42,743 bases of DNA. Source: Flavobacteriales bacterium. GTDB taxonomy: Bacteria; Bacteroidota; Bacteroidia; Flavobacteriales_D; Crocinitomicaceae. The notes beneath the pieces are model-generated. The model ran no database searches. It was not told the DNA's origin and was given only the letters and a program-made list of their open reading frames with translations. Position 1 is the stretch's first letter, and the number at the start of each line of letters is the position of its first letter. This document shows positions 1-8,771 of the stretch, piece after piece. The position numbers were made by a program, and so were the translations under genes. The DNA lies in NCBI GenBank assembly GCA_947476955.1, contig CANJSS010000008.1, positions 1 to 42,743 of the forward strand, given 5' to 3'.

Positions 1-2478
1 ATTTTTATCGAAGAATGTATAGCGCAATTTACAATATAAATTTTTATTTATTTCATACCGAAAAGCACCTCCAAATTGCAATTGAGCAGCATCTCCAACA
101 TGTACATCTTTAGCACTAAAATCTACTGTTGCAACAATATTGTTGTCATTATCTGTAATTGTCACAATACTTCCTGAGATTGTTTTCCAATCTCCGATGG
201 AAGCCAATCCTTCAAAGGATAATTTTGAAATAATCTTCCATGTGAAATCCAATTCAATTCCCTTGTGCAATGCATCTAAACCATTGATATTGTAATAATA
301 GGTGCCATCAGCAGTATTAACGGATGGAGCACTCTGTGGCGGTTTATTTTTCCAAAGGGTGTAATACACATTTAAATTGGAAGAAAATTTCTTGCTTTTA
401 TACCCATATCCTACCTCAAAAGAACTTACTTTTTGATTTTTTATTTCCAAAAATTGTCGGTTATTATTATCAAATACCGTATTCATTTTTGGAGCAATGT
501 CCAAGTAGCCTAAGTTCATGAATACATTGTGGTGTGCATTAATGTTATAATTTGCTCCACCTTTAATTGTTGCACCCATGTACCATTTTTCATCTGTAGT
601 TGCAAAACGTGCTTCTGCAGATTTATTTGTATAGGAAATACCATCGTAAACAAGTGTGTCTCCAAAACCAACCGCTTGCGATAAGATTGTATCTGCTAAA
701 ACTAAATCTTTCTTTTTGAAATAATCCACCCGCTGGTAACCTGTCTCTGAAGCAGAAACGGTTATGAAGGTACTCCATTTATTTTTTTTGTATTCTACTT
801 GTCCAAAAAGCCCAGCCCATTTCACAAAAGCATCGTTATAATACGCAATTTTATCACCTTCCCGTTTCATGGAATAACTGGCATTCCCAGATCCTTTTGG
901 CTGATTTTTATCCGTATTATCAATTGCATAATTTCCACCCATTAAATCATATACCGTTTGGTAATGAGAACCTTTGTAATAACGTGCGTCCAAACCGAAC
1001 ATCGCAGTTAAGTTTTTATTGAATTGAAAATTAAATGTAGACAATAAACCAACCCATTTGTGATCGTTATTCGCTGAACGTAAATAATTACTAGAAACAT
1101 GCTCTGTTGTGCTGTAAACGTTTGAGTAATTAATTGAATTGTAATCATATACTCCTTGCATGTCATACAATCCATCCGTTGTATCTCTTGCAGGAGTTGA
1201 CTTCATAGACGTTCCACCACCTTTACCAATGGATAAATAAGCAACAGTTGTCCAATTGATTTTTACAGATGGATTCCAAGAATGCGTTAAGTTGAATTGC
1301 GGCTTATGGAAAAAGTTGACCTTTTCATTATATTCTTTTCCGTTTAACATGCCATAATTTGGATTGTATCGAATTCCTCTTGCGCCTGTTGTTGGAGTAG
1401 TAAATTGAGAACTACTAACAAGCGCGATAGAATCGAGAGATTTAAAGTAATCTATTCCAGATCGCTCTGCTAATCCTTGATCAATTACAGCAATCGGCAA
1501 TCGTGTAGTTCTCTGGCCGTGCGATTGTGGCGCACCATTCACACCAAGACTAAACAAATGTTTGTTTAACTTCTTTTGAACCTTTAAAAAATAAGACCAA
1601 CCATCTGAAAAGGTTGCATCCGCATAACTTGAACCCCATTTTCTAGCACCAGCAACTGTTACGCCCCAATTACCCTTCAGCAAACCGGTATTGTAGCCCA
1701 TAGAGGTTTTAAACAACCCGTAATCGTTAACTTCTTGTTTTACATAAGTGCTCATTTTTGCATCAATTCCTTTGGTAACAATGTTCATTGTACCACCAAC
1801 AGAAACGATAGATAATTTGGATGCACCCAATCCTCTTTGAACTTGCATATAGCGTGTGATATCGCCAATTCCGTCCCAATTACTCCAGTAAACTTGTCCA
1901 TTTTCCATGTCGTTTACCGGGACGCCATCCACTAAAACGGCAATGTTTCGCTGATCAAAACCACGAATGGAAACCCGCGCATCACCGGCTCCTCCACCCT
2001 GTTCTGTTGCATACGCTCCAGGTGTGGAATTTAAAAGCATAGGAAGATCCCGAGTACCGAGATCTTCCTGAATTTGTTTTGTTGATAATTTTGAAAAAGC
2101 AACGGGTGTTTCTCTGGATTTTGCAGCTTCCCCTTTTACAACTACCTCATCCAATTCCCTCTCTGTAAACGATAGTGGAATGTCTTTAGAAATAGGCGAA
2201 TTACCAACTTTTACCGTTATATAAAGCGTATCGTAATCTAAAAAAGTAAACCGCAATTCATGCGTTTTGTTGGCATCTACCAACAGAGAATATTTACCCT
2301 CTACATCAGATTTCGCTTGGATAGAATTGTCGCACAGTACTTTAACTCCAATTATTGTTTCATTCGTGCCATCATCGAAAATCCTTCCGCTTAACTGAAC
2401 TTTTTGCTGTATCAAATCCTGCGCAAAAGATTCAAAAATGACAAACGTCGATAAAATAAACAGTATTAAATTTCTCAT
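1..2478 (-). CDS. TonB-dependent receptor, C-terminus cut by window edge
   Basis: Outer-membrane TonB-gated import receptor; the substrate cannot be read from sequence. The minus strand is open from the ATG at 2478 to base 1 (826 codons, no stop), so the barrel C-terminus lies outside the window. In order: a signal peptide ending near FAQD (about residue 20), a carboxypeptidase-regulatory-like Ig domain (about 25-105, with GRIFDDGTNE and VEGKYSL), a plug domain (about 125-240, with SIRGFDQRNIAVLVDG, NDMENG and VGGTMNIVTKG), then many aromatic-rich beta strands of the barrel. This is the Bacteroidota architecture of a TonB receptor with an N-terminal CarboxypepD_reg-like domain, but it lacks the SusC-specific context, as no SusD lies upstream. 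The secreted lamin-tail protein ends 37 bp upstream on the same strand, so the two may be co-transcribed. Confidence 0.93.
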   Translation of the reverse strand, partial: MRNLILFILSTFVIFESFAQDLIQQKVQLSGRIFDDGTNETIIGVKVLCDNSIQAKSDVEGKYSLLVDANKTHELRFTFLDYDTLYITVKVGNSPISKDIPLSFTERELDEVVVKGEAAKSRETPVAFSKLSTKQIQEDLGTRDLPMLLNSTPGAYATEQGGGAGDARVSIRGFDQRNIAVLVDGVPVNDMENGQVYWSNWDGIGDITRYMQVQRGLGASKLSIVSVGGTMNIVTKGIDAKMSTYVKQEVNDYGLFKTSMGYNTGLLKGNWGVTVAGARKWGSSYADATFSDGWSYFLKVQKKLNKHLFSLGVNGAPQSHGQRTTRLPIAVIDQGLAERSGIDYFKSLDSIALVSSSQFTTPTTGARGIRYNPNYGMLNGKEYNEKVNFFHKPQFNLTHSWNPSVKINWTTVAYLSIGKGGGTSMKSTPARDTTDGLYDMQGVYDYNSINYSNVYSTTEHVSSNYLRSANNDHKWVGLLSTFNFQFNKNLTAMFGLDARYYKGSHYQTVYDLMGGNYAIDNTDKNQPKGSGNASYSMKREGDKIAYYNDAFVKWAGLFGQVEYKKNKWSTFITVSASETGYQRVDYFKKKDLVLADTILSQAVGFGDTLVYDGISYTNKSAEARFATTDEKWYMGATIKGGANYNINAHHNVFMNLGYLDIAPKMNTVFDNNNRQFLEIKNQKVSSFEVGYGYKSKKFSSNLNVYYTLWKNKPPQSAPSVNTADGTYYYNINGLDALHKGIELDFTWKIISKLSFEGLASIGDWKTISGSIVTITDNDNNIVATVDFSAKDVHVGDAAQLQFGGAFRYEINKNLYCKLRYTFFDKN

Positions 2479-2515
2479 AGTACTTTCGTGCTTCTTCAAA
2501 GAAAAATCAACTTAA

Positions 2516-3427
2516 TTATTGAATAATAAGACTTGTTTGGGAAATAGTATTGTTGCTGAAACGAATTTTAACGGCGTACATTCCTTTGTTTAATTTAGAG
2601 GAATCCAATTGAGTTTTTTTCAAAAGAACAGCATACGTTTCGCTTAATACAACTTGACCAACCATGTTTATTACTTCCACTTTTTCAATGTTTTCACTTG
2701 CATTAATTGCAATATGTCCGTCATTTGATGGGTTTGGATAAACCACGAAAGAAACAATCGAATTCAATTCTACAACACCAACCATACAGTCACATGTGTG
2801 AGATCCTAAGCCTGTCCATGTGTCTTTTGGCAAAGAATCCCATTCAACAGTAACGATAAATGGATCTGGATTAACAGAAACGCCAGTCATTACAGATGCT
2901 TTACGAACTAAAGAATGGTCCTTTGTCCACCAAGCACCAACAGATCCGTCGTAAGGAAATTCATCGCTCCAAGCAGAAGCTGTTGAAATAGAAGCATCCC
3001 CAGTTTTACCAAAGATATCAATGATTGCAGCATTTTTAAATAAAACAATTGCATCATTTCCATTCATATAAGTAGGCGCTGGATACACACCATCCAATTG
3101 GTCTGCCATCGCTTGTAAAGCTGGTGCACAAGCTGGAGAAGATGGACTCGTTGTAGTTTGTCCATTTGCAATAATAAATGTTGAGTATGGTGCAACACTT
3201 CCGGTCAAATTCAAAATCCCTCCTGATGCAGATGTTGCTTGACCATTAGAAAATCTCTCAATTCTGTAACCTGTCAAATCAATTGGAGCACTTGTTGGGT
3301 TGTAAAGCTCTAGTGCTTTATCATTTCCAGTACCTTCAACATATTCTGAAATAAATAAATCAGAACAATTTTGCGCGAAAGAAGTTCCAAGCGCCATTAC
3401 ACTAACAAAAAGTAAAGTTTTTTTCAT
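2516..3427 (-). CDS. Lamin-tail-domain protein with T9SS sorting domain
   Basis: Predicted secreted or surface protein of 303 aa. I chose the ATG at 3427 over an in-frame TTG 9 bp upstream because it gives a clean signal peptide (MKKTLLFVSVMALGTSFAQ, cleavage after about residue 19). Residues about 22-170 look like a lamin tail domain (LFISEYVEGTGNDKALELYN, then LTGYRIERFSNG). The last 75 residues (VVYPNPSNDG, then VEVINMVGQVV, then LNKGMYAVKI) are a type A T9SS C-terminal sorting domain, which directs export by PorU/PorV-type machinery. No catalytic domain is visible. Lamin tail domains occur in extracellular nucleases and adhesins of this phylum, but nuclease residues are absent. Downstream on the same strand is the TonB receptor. 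Confidence 0.9.
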   Translation of the reverse strand: MKKTLLFVSVMALGTSFAQNCSDLFISEYVEGTGNDKALELYNPTSAPIDLTGYRIERFSNGQATSASGGILNLTGSVAPYSTFIIANGQTTTSPSSPACAPALQAMADQLDGVYPAPTYMNGNDAIVLFKNAAIIDIFGKTGDASISTASAWSDEFPYDGSVGAWWTKDHSLVRKASVMTGVSVNPDPFIVTVEWDSLPKDTWTGLGSHTCDCMVGVVELNSIVSFVVYPNPSNDGHIAINASENIEKVEVINMVGQVVLSETYAVLLKKTQLDSSKLNKGMYAVKIRFSNNTISQTSLIIQ

Positions 3428-3790
3428 AGGATTCAATTTATGATTAATTTAAGAAAATACGGATTTTGAACAATGAAATTGGAAGGAATTATCAACAAGT
3501 AAATACTTGTGATAACAGTTTGAAAAGAATACCAAACTAAAAATCCTAACGATGAAAGACACTATTTTTTCATTTCACTTGTTATATTCTTCTATGGTTT
3601 CTGTCTAAAACGTTTAACATCAAGGATGACATAGAAAAATTCACTACAAAATTACTATATTTTTAATTCAAATACATTATTTAATTATTAACATTCTAAA
3701 AAGGTTTTTAACGATTGATTAGATATAAATTGAACATAAACCATTTAGAATGGAAGAAAATCTATACTTTAGGGCTAAATTATTAACATC
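3428..3790. other. Divergent intergenic region, no gene seen
   Basis: This 363 bp very AT-rich spacer lies between the divergent lamin-tail and dipeptidyl-peptidase genes. It contains only an 18-codon ATG ORF (from 3552), which I do not regard as a gene. The one notable structure is the inverted repeat at 3489-3515. A weak promoter-like box for the plus gene, TACTTTAG at 3765-3772, has one mismatch to TAnnTTTG and no TTG at the right spacing. No tRNA fold or other RNA is visible. Confidence 0.6.
3489..3515. repeat. Near-perfect inverted repeat, possible operator
   Basis: The arms are TTATC-A-ACAAGTA and TACTTGT-GATAA around a 2-nt centre (AA), twelve pairs with one bulged A in the left arm. 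It starts 62 bp upstream of the lamin-tail start codon. The tiny loop and absence of a T-run argue for a protein-binding DNA palindrome more than a terminator. Confidence 0.45.
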
Positions 3791-5968
3791 ATGAGATTAA
3801 CACAATACGCAGCTTTTGCCCTTATACTATTAGTAACCAATAATTTAAGGGCGCAAGAAATTACCGTAGAAAAAATTTGGAAGAAATATGAATTCGGCAG
3901 TGCCAACATAGATGGATTTCGATCCATGAAAGATGGTGCGCATTATTCCAAAATTTCTGAAGTGGAAGGGAAACAAATGATTACAAAACATTCTATTATT
4001 GATGCATCCGCAAAAAGCACCGTATTAGTTTCATCTGATAAATTGGTATATCAGGATAAAACAATCGCAATTGATGATTATTTCTTTAATGAAGACGAAA
4101 CAAAAATTCTAATTACAACAAACACAACGCCACTGTATAGAAGAAGCTTTTCTGCAACATATTATTTATACGACTTAAAAAACGGAAAAATTCAATCGTT
4201 GGATGATGCCCACCAACCGCAAACCTTAGCCGAATATTCTCCAGATGGCCAGCAGGTTTCGTACATTTATAAAAATGATATTTTTATAAAGAATCTAGCT
4301 ACAGGAAAGGTTTCCAAGGTAACTGAAAATGGAAAAACGAATAAAATCATCAATGGAACAACGGATTGGGTGTATGAGGAAGAATTTGCAATTACAAAAG
4401 CATACGGCTGGTCGCCGGACAGCAAGTACATTGCCTATCTGCGATTCGATGAAAGAGAAGTAAAAGAATTTTCCTTGACGTATTACAAAGATCTTTATCC
4501 AGATTTATATACCTTTAAGTACCCTAAAGCAGGAGAAGCAAACAGCAAGGTTACAGCGCATATTCTGACTGTTAAAAGCGGTAAATCTTCCAACATCGAT
4601 TTGGGAGAATACGAATACATCCCTAGAATGGAATGGTCTAAATCGGATAATAAATTAATCCTTCAAACCCTCAATCGACACCAAAACCATTTGAAGTACC
4701 ACTTGGTAGATATAACGGATAAAAAAATACAGCACAAAATCTTCTTTGAAGAGAAATCCAAAACGTATGTGGAAGTAGACAACAACCTACTTATTTTAAG
4801 TGATGGTAATACAATTTTAAGAACCAGTGAAATGGATGGTTATAACCATATTTACAAGTTGACATTTGATGGGAAAAGCACTCAGATAACAAAAGGGAAC
4901 TACGACATCATCGAATTTTATGGTATCGACGAAACCAACGGTTCAATTTATTATACCGCAGCTGAAAAATCGCCAATTTCAAAAGCCATTTACCGAATCA
5001 ATCTTGATGGCTCCTCAAAGATATCTCTAAGTCTAGAAACTGGAACGAATGATGCTGAATTTACAACTGGAATGAAGTACTTCGTGAAAACATATTCCAC
5101 GGCAAATGAGCCCCCAATGTACTCGCTCTGCGACAATGAAGGAAAAGTGATTACTGTTTTGGAAGACAATAAACGCTTGAAATCCGTTTTAACGAATTAC
5201 ACATTTTCGCCGAAAGAATTTGTAAAATTCCATTCGGGTGAAACCGAGTTGAATGGCTGGATGATAAAACCAATAAATTTTGATGCGGGCAAAAAATATC
5301 CTGTTTTTATTACCGTTTATGGCGGACCCGGACACAACGAAGTAAGCGATGCGTGGGATGGAAATGATTTTATGTACCACCAGTTGTTAGCGCAAAAGGG
5401 ATATATTGTTGTTTCTGTTGATCCGAGAGGAACGATGTATCGCGGTGCAGAATTTAAAAAATCGACTTATTTGCAACTCGGAAAATTGGAAACAGAAGAT
5501 TTTATCGAAACGGCAAAAGAACTCCAAAAAATGCCTTTTGTAGACGCAAATAGAATTGGAATCCAAGGTTGGAGCTATGGTGGATTTATGACTTCTCTTG
5601 CGATGACCAAAGGAGCAGATGTATTTAAAATGGGGATAGCAGTTGCTCCAGTTACAAATTGGCGCTATTATGACAATATCTATACGGAAAGATTCATGCG
5701 CACGCCAGCTGAAAATGCAAGCGGTTACGACGAAAATTCTCCCATTAACTTTGTGAAATTACTAAAAGGAAAATATTTGCTGATCCATGGTTCAGGTGAC
5801 GACAATGTTCACTACCAAAACACGATGGAAATGGTAAATGCATTGGTGAAAGCAGACAAACAGTTTGATTTATTTATTTATCCAAATAAAAATCACGGGA
5901 TTTACGGAGGAAACACACGTAACCACTTGTTTAACATGATGTTAAACTATACGCTTGAAAATTTATAA
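3791..5968 (+). CDS. Dipeptidyl peptidase IV family serine peptidase (S9B)
   Basis: Exported prolyl-specific peptidase of 725 aa, expected to release X-Pro dipeptides from peptides in the periplasm. A signal peptide (about 1-22, ending LRAQE) is followed by an eight-bladed propeller region (about 40-480, with YSPDGQQVSYIY and WSPDSKYIAYLRFDE) and an alpha/beta-hydrolase domain. The catalytic triad is readable: Ser595 in GWSYGG, the Asp pair 670-671 in GSGDDNVHYQN, and His702 in KNHGIYGG. The double-Glu motif that anchors the substrate N-terminus in this family is present as DWVYEEEF near residue 195, which supports dipeptidyl rather than tripeptidyl or endopeptidase activity. Length matches the family. 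It stands alone upstream of citrate synthase, with an inverted repeat between them. Confidence 0.93.
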   Translation: MRLTQYAAFALILLVTNNLRAQEITVEKIWKKYEFGSANIDGFRSMKDGAHYSKISEVEGKQMITKHSIIDASAKSTVLVSSDKLVYQDKTIAIDDYFFNEDETKILITTNTTPLYRRSFSATYYLYDLKNGKIQSLDDAHQPQTLAEYSPDGQQVSYIYKNDIFIKNLATGKVSKVTENGKTNKIINGTTDWVYEEEFAITKAYGWSPDSKYIAYLRFDEREVKEFSLTYYKDLYPDLYTFKYPKAGEANSKVTAHILTVKSGKSSNIDLGEYEYIPRMEWSKSDNKLILQTLNRHQNHLKYHLVDITDKKIQHKIFFEEKSKTYVEVDNNLLILSDGNTILRTSEMDGYNHIYKLTFDGKSTQITKGNYDIIEFYGIDETNGSIYYTAAEKSPISKAIYRINLDGSSKISLSLETGTNDAEFTTGMKYFVKTYSTANEPPMYSLCDNEGKVITVLEDNKRLKSVLTNYTFSPKEFVKFHSGETELNGWMIKPINFDAGKKYPVFITVYGGPGHNEVSDAWDGNDFMYHQLLAQKGYIVVSVDPRGTMYRGAEFKKSTYLQLGKLETEDFIETAKELQKMPFVDANRIGIQGWSYGGFMTSLAMTKGADVFKMGIAVAPVTNWRYYDNIYTERFMRTPAENASGYDENSPINFVKLLKGKYLLIHGSGDDNVHYQNTMEMVNALVKADKQFDLFIYPNKNHGIYGGNTRNHLFNMMLNYTLENL

Positions 5969-5978
5969 ACTATTCAAA

Positions 5979-6032
5979 TTAGTATATTACTACTATTAAA
6001 GTAAATTTTATAAAATATTAGCAGTATACTAA
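5979..6032. repeat. Inverted repeat between DPP IV and gltA
   Basis: TTAGTATATTACT (5979-5991) pairs with AGCAGTATACTAA (6020-6032), 11 of 13 positions. The 28-nt spacer holds a perfect palindrome, ATTTTATAAAAT (6005-6016). No T-run follows on the plus strand, so it is a poor intrinsic terminator. It lies 72 bp before the gltA ATG and could be an operator. Confidence 0.4.
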
Positions 6033-6103
6033 TAAGTTACAACAAATTGTTTATTAATTTAGGCGAGTTAAAAAATTCAAACACATAATTAGGCACAACT
6101 ACA

Positions 6104-7390
6104 ATGAGCGAGATTGCAAAAATTGAACTTGACGGAAAAACATTTGAATTTCCAGTAATCGAAGGAACTGAAAATGAAAAAGCGATTGACATTAGTAAAC
6201 TTCGTGATGCCACGGGTTATATTACATTAGATCCAGGTTATAAAAATACTGGAGCAACAAAAAGTTCCATTACCTATTTGGATGGTGAGAAAGGAATTCT
6301 TCATTATAGAGGTTATTCCATTGAGCAATTAGCAGAAAAAGCATCCTTTATTGAAGTTGCTTATTTATTAATATATGGAAATCTTCCAACCCAAACGGAA
6401 TTAGATATTTTCACAAATAATATCACAAAACATACATTGGTTCATGAAGATATGAAGCAATTTTTTGAAGCGTATCCTGCAAAAGCACACCCAATGGGCG
6501 TTTTAGCGTCTATGGTTTGTTCACTTTCTACCTTCTATCCAGAATCTTTAGATCCAAATAGAAGTCCAGAAGCAAAAGATCTCACGATTTTACGTTTACT
6601 CGCAAAATTGCCAACACTTGCTGCGTGGTCCTACAAAAATGCTATGCGCCATCCATTCATGTATCCTAAAAACGACCTAAATTACTGTTCGAATTTCTTA
6701 CACATGATGTTTGCAATGCCAACTGAAGACTATACGGTTGATCCAGTTGTTTCAAATGCTTTGAATAAATTATTGATTTTGCATGCAGACCACGAACAAA
6801 ATTGTTCTACTTCAACAGTTCGAATTGTTGGTTCTTCTCAAGCGAATCTTTACGCATCTATTTCTGCAGGAATCTCAGCGTTGTGGGGTCCACTTCATGG
6901 CGGTGCAAATCAAGCTGTAATTGAAATGTTGGAACAAATTCATGCGGATGGTGGTGATGTCGACAAGTGGGTTACAAAAGCGAAAGACAAAGAAGATCCT
7001 TTCCGTTTAATGGGATTTGGTCACCGCGTTTACAAGAATTTTGATCCACGAGCTACAATTATCAAGAAAGCGTGTGACGATGTTTTGGAAAAAATGGGAA
7101 TCAATGACCCAATGTTGGAAATCGCTAAGAAATTGGAAAAAGTTGCGTTGGAAGACGAATACTTTAAATCGCGCAATTTATATCCAAACGTAGATTTCTA
7201 TTCTGGAATTATATACCGTGCCTTAGGAATACCTACCGAAATGTTTACAGTAATGTTTGCAATTGGTCGCTTACCTGGATGGATTGCACAATGGAAAGAG
7301 ATGACAGAAAACAACGAACCTATCGGACGTCCAAGACAAATTTATACTGGTGCAACTCCTAGAGAATACGTTTCAATCGAAAAAAGATAA
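6104..7390 (+). CDS. gltA: Citrate synthase
   Basis: Condenses acetyl-CoA with oxaloacetate to citrate, the entry step of the TCA cycle, in the cytoplasm. It has 428 aa, the usual length for type I bacterial enzymes. The catalytic residues fall in recognisable motifs: His265 in GPLHGGANQ, His307 in GFGHRVYK, and Asp364 in NVDFYSG. The N-terminal beta-rich segment (IELDGKTFEFPVIEGTENE) is typical of the hexameric NADH-sensitive type, though regulation is not proven by that. The start ATG has no strong Shine-Dalgarno, as is usual in this phylum. A box TAATTTAG at 6055-6062 is a weak -7 candidate. The gene ends with a strong intrinsic terminator and is transcribed alone. Aconitase, the next enzyme, is encoded separately at 35-37 kb. 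Confidence 0.98.
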   Translation: MSEIAKIELDGKTFEFPVIEGTENEKAIDISKLRDATGYITLDPGYKNTGATKSSITYLDGEKGILHYRGYSIEQLAEKASFIEVAYLLIYGNLPTQTELDIFTNNITKHTLVHEDMKQFFEAYPAKAHPMGVLASMVCSLSTFYPESLDPNRSPEAKDLTILRLLAKLPTLAAWSYKNAMRHPFMYPKNDLNYCSNFLHMMFAMPTEDYTVDPVVSNALNKLLILHADHEQNCSTSTVRIVGSSQANLYASISAGISALWGPLHGGANQAVIEMLEQIHADGGDVDKWVTKAKDKEDPFRLMGFGHRVYKNFDPRATIIKKACDDVLEKMGINDPMLEIAKKLEKVALEDEYFKSRNLYPNVDFYSGIIYRALGIPTEMFTVMFAIGRLPGWIAQWKEMTENNEPIGRPRQIYTGATPREYVSIEKR

Positions 7391-7418
7391 TATCTAATCC
7401 TTCAAATTTTGATACATG

Positions 7419-7449
7419 AAAAATCCTGTTTATACAGGATTTTTTTTTT
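7419..7449 (+). terminator. Intrinsic terminator after gltA
   Basis: Perfect 8-bp stem AAATCCTG (7421-7428) and CAGGATTT (7435-7442) with a 6-nt loop, followed by a T-run to 7449. It starts about 30 bp after the gltA stop, and the opposing gene ends at 7487. Confidence 0.9.
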
Positions 7450-7486
7450 GAGGTAAAAGTTTTACGAATAGTAAGTTTACTCTATT

Positions 7487-8719
7487 TTAATTTTTTTCTT
7501 CTATTTCTTCAGAATCATTTATATCCGCACCTTCTTTTTCAAAATCCACAAGTTTGTGTAGTTTTTTAGTGCCATCGTAAATGGAATACTTTCGGAAACT
7601 ACATTCTATATCGCCATTGAAAACTTTAATCTTACGATCTGGACGAAGTCCCAATGTTTTAAAACCTTCCTCACTGCCAGAAATAACCCAGCAGTCGTAG
7701 CCCTTCATTTCATTTTTCATCCAACTTCCAAGTTGCTCGTACATCTCTTCGATATTATCACCCATTCGAAGACCATAAGGGGGATTTGTAACTACAACAC
7801 CTTTTTCTTCAATTCGTTTTACGTGTTCAAAAGATTGAACAGAAGTTTCAATGAAACGACCAAAAACCAAACCTCTAAGATTCCTTCTCGTTTTCGTTAC
7901 CATTTCGTCACTTAAATCCGAACCAACTATTCGACATGGAAGTTCTTTTACAAATTTTTTCGCTGAAGAATATATTTCTTCCCAAAGTTGCTCATCGTAG
8001 CCAATAAAATTTTTGAACGCATAATGTTGCCTTTCAATATTCGAAGGAATTCCAGTTGCTAGAAAAGCTGCTTCAATTAACAAAGTGCCTGAGCCACAAA
8101 ATGGGTCAATAAATGGTGATTTGCGATCCCAATTTGTCATCCGAATCAATCCAGCAGCAACAACCTCATTCATTGGCGCTTCTCCAATAGCTTCTCTGTA
8201 GCCCCGTTGAAATAATGGTAAACCGCTAGTGTTCAGTGAAATAGTTACCTTATCTTGAATAATATACACATCAAAAACTACCTGCGGTGTTTTAATATTT
8301 ACATCTGGTCGATTTCCGCTCACATTTCTAAACGTATCCACAATTGCATCTTTCACCAATAAAAAAGGAAATTGCGAATGTTTAAATAAATCGGAAAATA
8401 CAGCACCTTTTACCGCAAATGTTTTGTCCAATGTGAAATAATTCGTCCAGTCAATCTGCATGCATTTTTTGAATAGATCCTGCTCGTTGCGAATAGTAAA
8501 AGTTTTGATTTCAACTAAAATGGAAATTGCACAACGGATGTGTAAATTTAAAAAATATACATCCCGCATTGTTCCTCTTAACTGAACTGCTCTATTTAGT
8601 GTAGTAACATCCGAATATCCCAATTCTGCTAATTCCTCGGTTAGAACCTGCTCTAAACCAAAAATAGTTTTCAGGGTGATTTGATACTTTTTGCTGGTGT
8701 CTTTTACTTCTGATGTCAT
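7487..8719 (-). CDS. RlmL-like 23S rRNA guanine-N2 methyltransferase (THUMP domain)
   Basis: Predicted SAM-dependent RNA methyltransferase of 410 aa. It corresponds to the RlmL half of the E. coli RlmKL fusion, which methylates G2445 of 23S rRNA. I placed the start at the ATG at 8719 (MTSEVKD, then [20 protein letters not shown]), where family similarity begins; the longer frame to 8824 runs through the neighbouring gene. The N-terminal ferredoxin-like and THUMP region (about 10-160) is followed by a Rossmann methyltransferase domain with [14 protein letters not shown] (about 208) and the catalytic NPPYG motif (about 313), characteristic of base-amino methylation. The C-terminus has an acidic tail. 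The RlmK (m7G) half is absent. It diverges from the patatin gene across 52 bp. Confidence 0.9.
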   Translation of the reverse strand: MTSEVKDTSKKYQITLKTIFGLEQVLTEELAELGYSDVTTLNRAVQLRGTMRDVYFLNLHIRCAISILVEIKTFTIRNEQDLFKKCMQIDWTNYFTLDKTFAVKGAVFSDLFKHSQFPFLLVKDAIVDTFRNVSGNRPDVNIKTPQVVFDVYIIQDKVTISLNTSGLPLFQRGYREAIGEAPMNEVVAAGLIRMTNWDRKSPFIDPFCGSGTLLIEAAFLATGIPSNIERQHYAFKNFIGYDEQLWEEIYSSAKKFVKELPCRIVGSDLSDEMVTKTRRNLRGLVFGRFIETSVQSFEHVKRIEEKGVVVTNPPYGLRMGDNIEEMYEQLGSWMKNEMKGYDCWVISGSEEGFKTLGLRPDRKIKVFNGDIECSFRKYSIYDGTKKLHKLVDFEKEGADINDSEEIEEKN

Positions 8720-8728
8720 TTTTATCTC

Positions 8729-8742
8729 TTTCACGTGTGAAA
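8729..8742. promoter_or_regulatory. Palindrome between rlmL-like and patatin genes
   Basis: TTTCAC-GT-GTGAAA has perfect 6-bp arms. It sits between the divergent start codons (8719 minus, 8772 plus) and overlaps the position expected for the -33 element of the patatin promoter. This suggests an operator, but no regulator is known. Confidence 0.35.
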
Positions 8743-8748
8743 TACTAT

Positions 8749-8756
8749 TATTTTTG
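8749..8756 (+). promoter_or_regulatory. -7 promoter box for patatin gene
   Basis: TATTTTTG is an exact match to the Bacteroidota -7 consensus TAnnTTTG, 15 nt before the TTG start at 8772. No TTG is found at the usual -33 spacing; the palindrome at 8729-8742 occupies that place. Confidence 0.5.
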
Positions 8757-8771
8757 TACAAAAGAACGAAA

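Noticed and set aside
3552-3608. 18-codon ATG ORF in the DPP IV/lamin-tail spacer
   Set aside because: Too short, with no promoter box and no further support.
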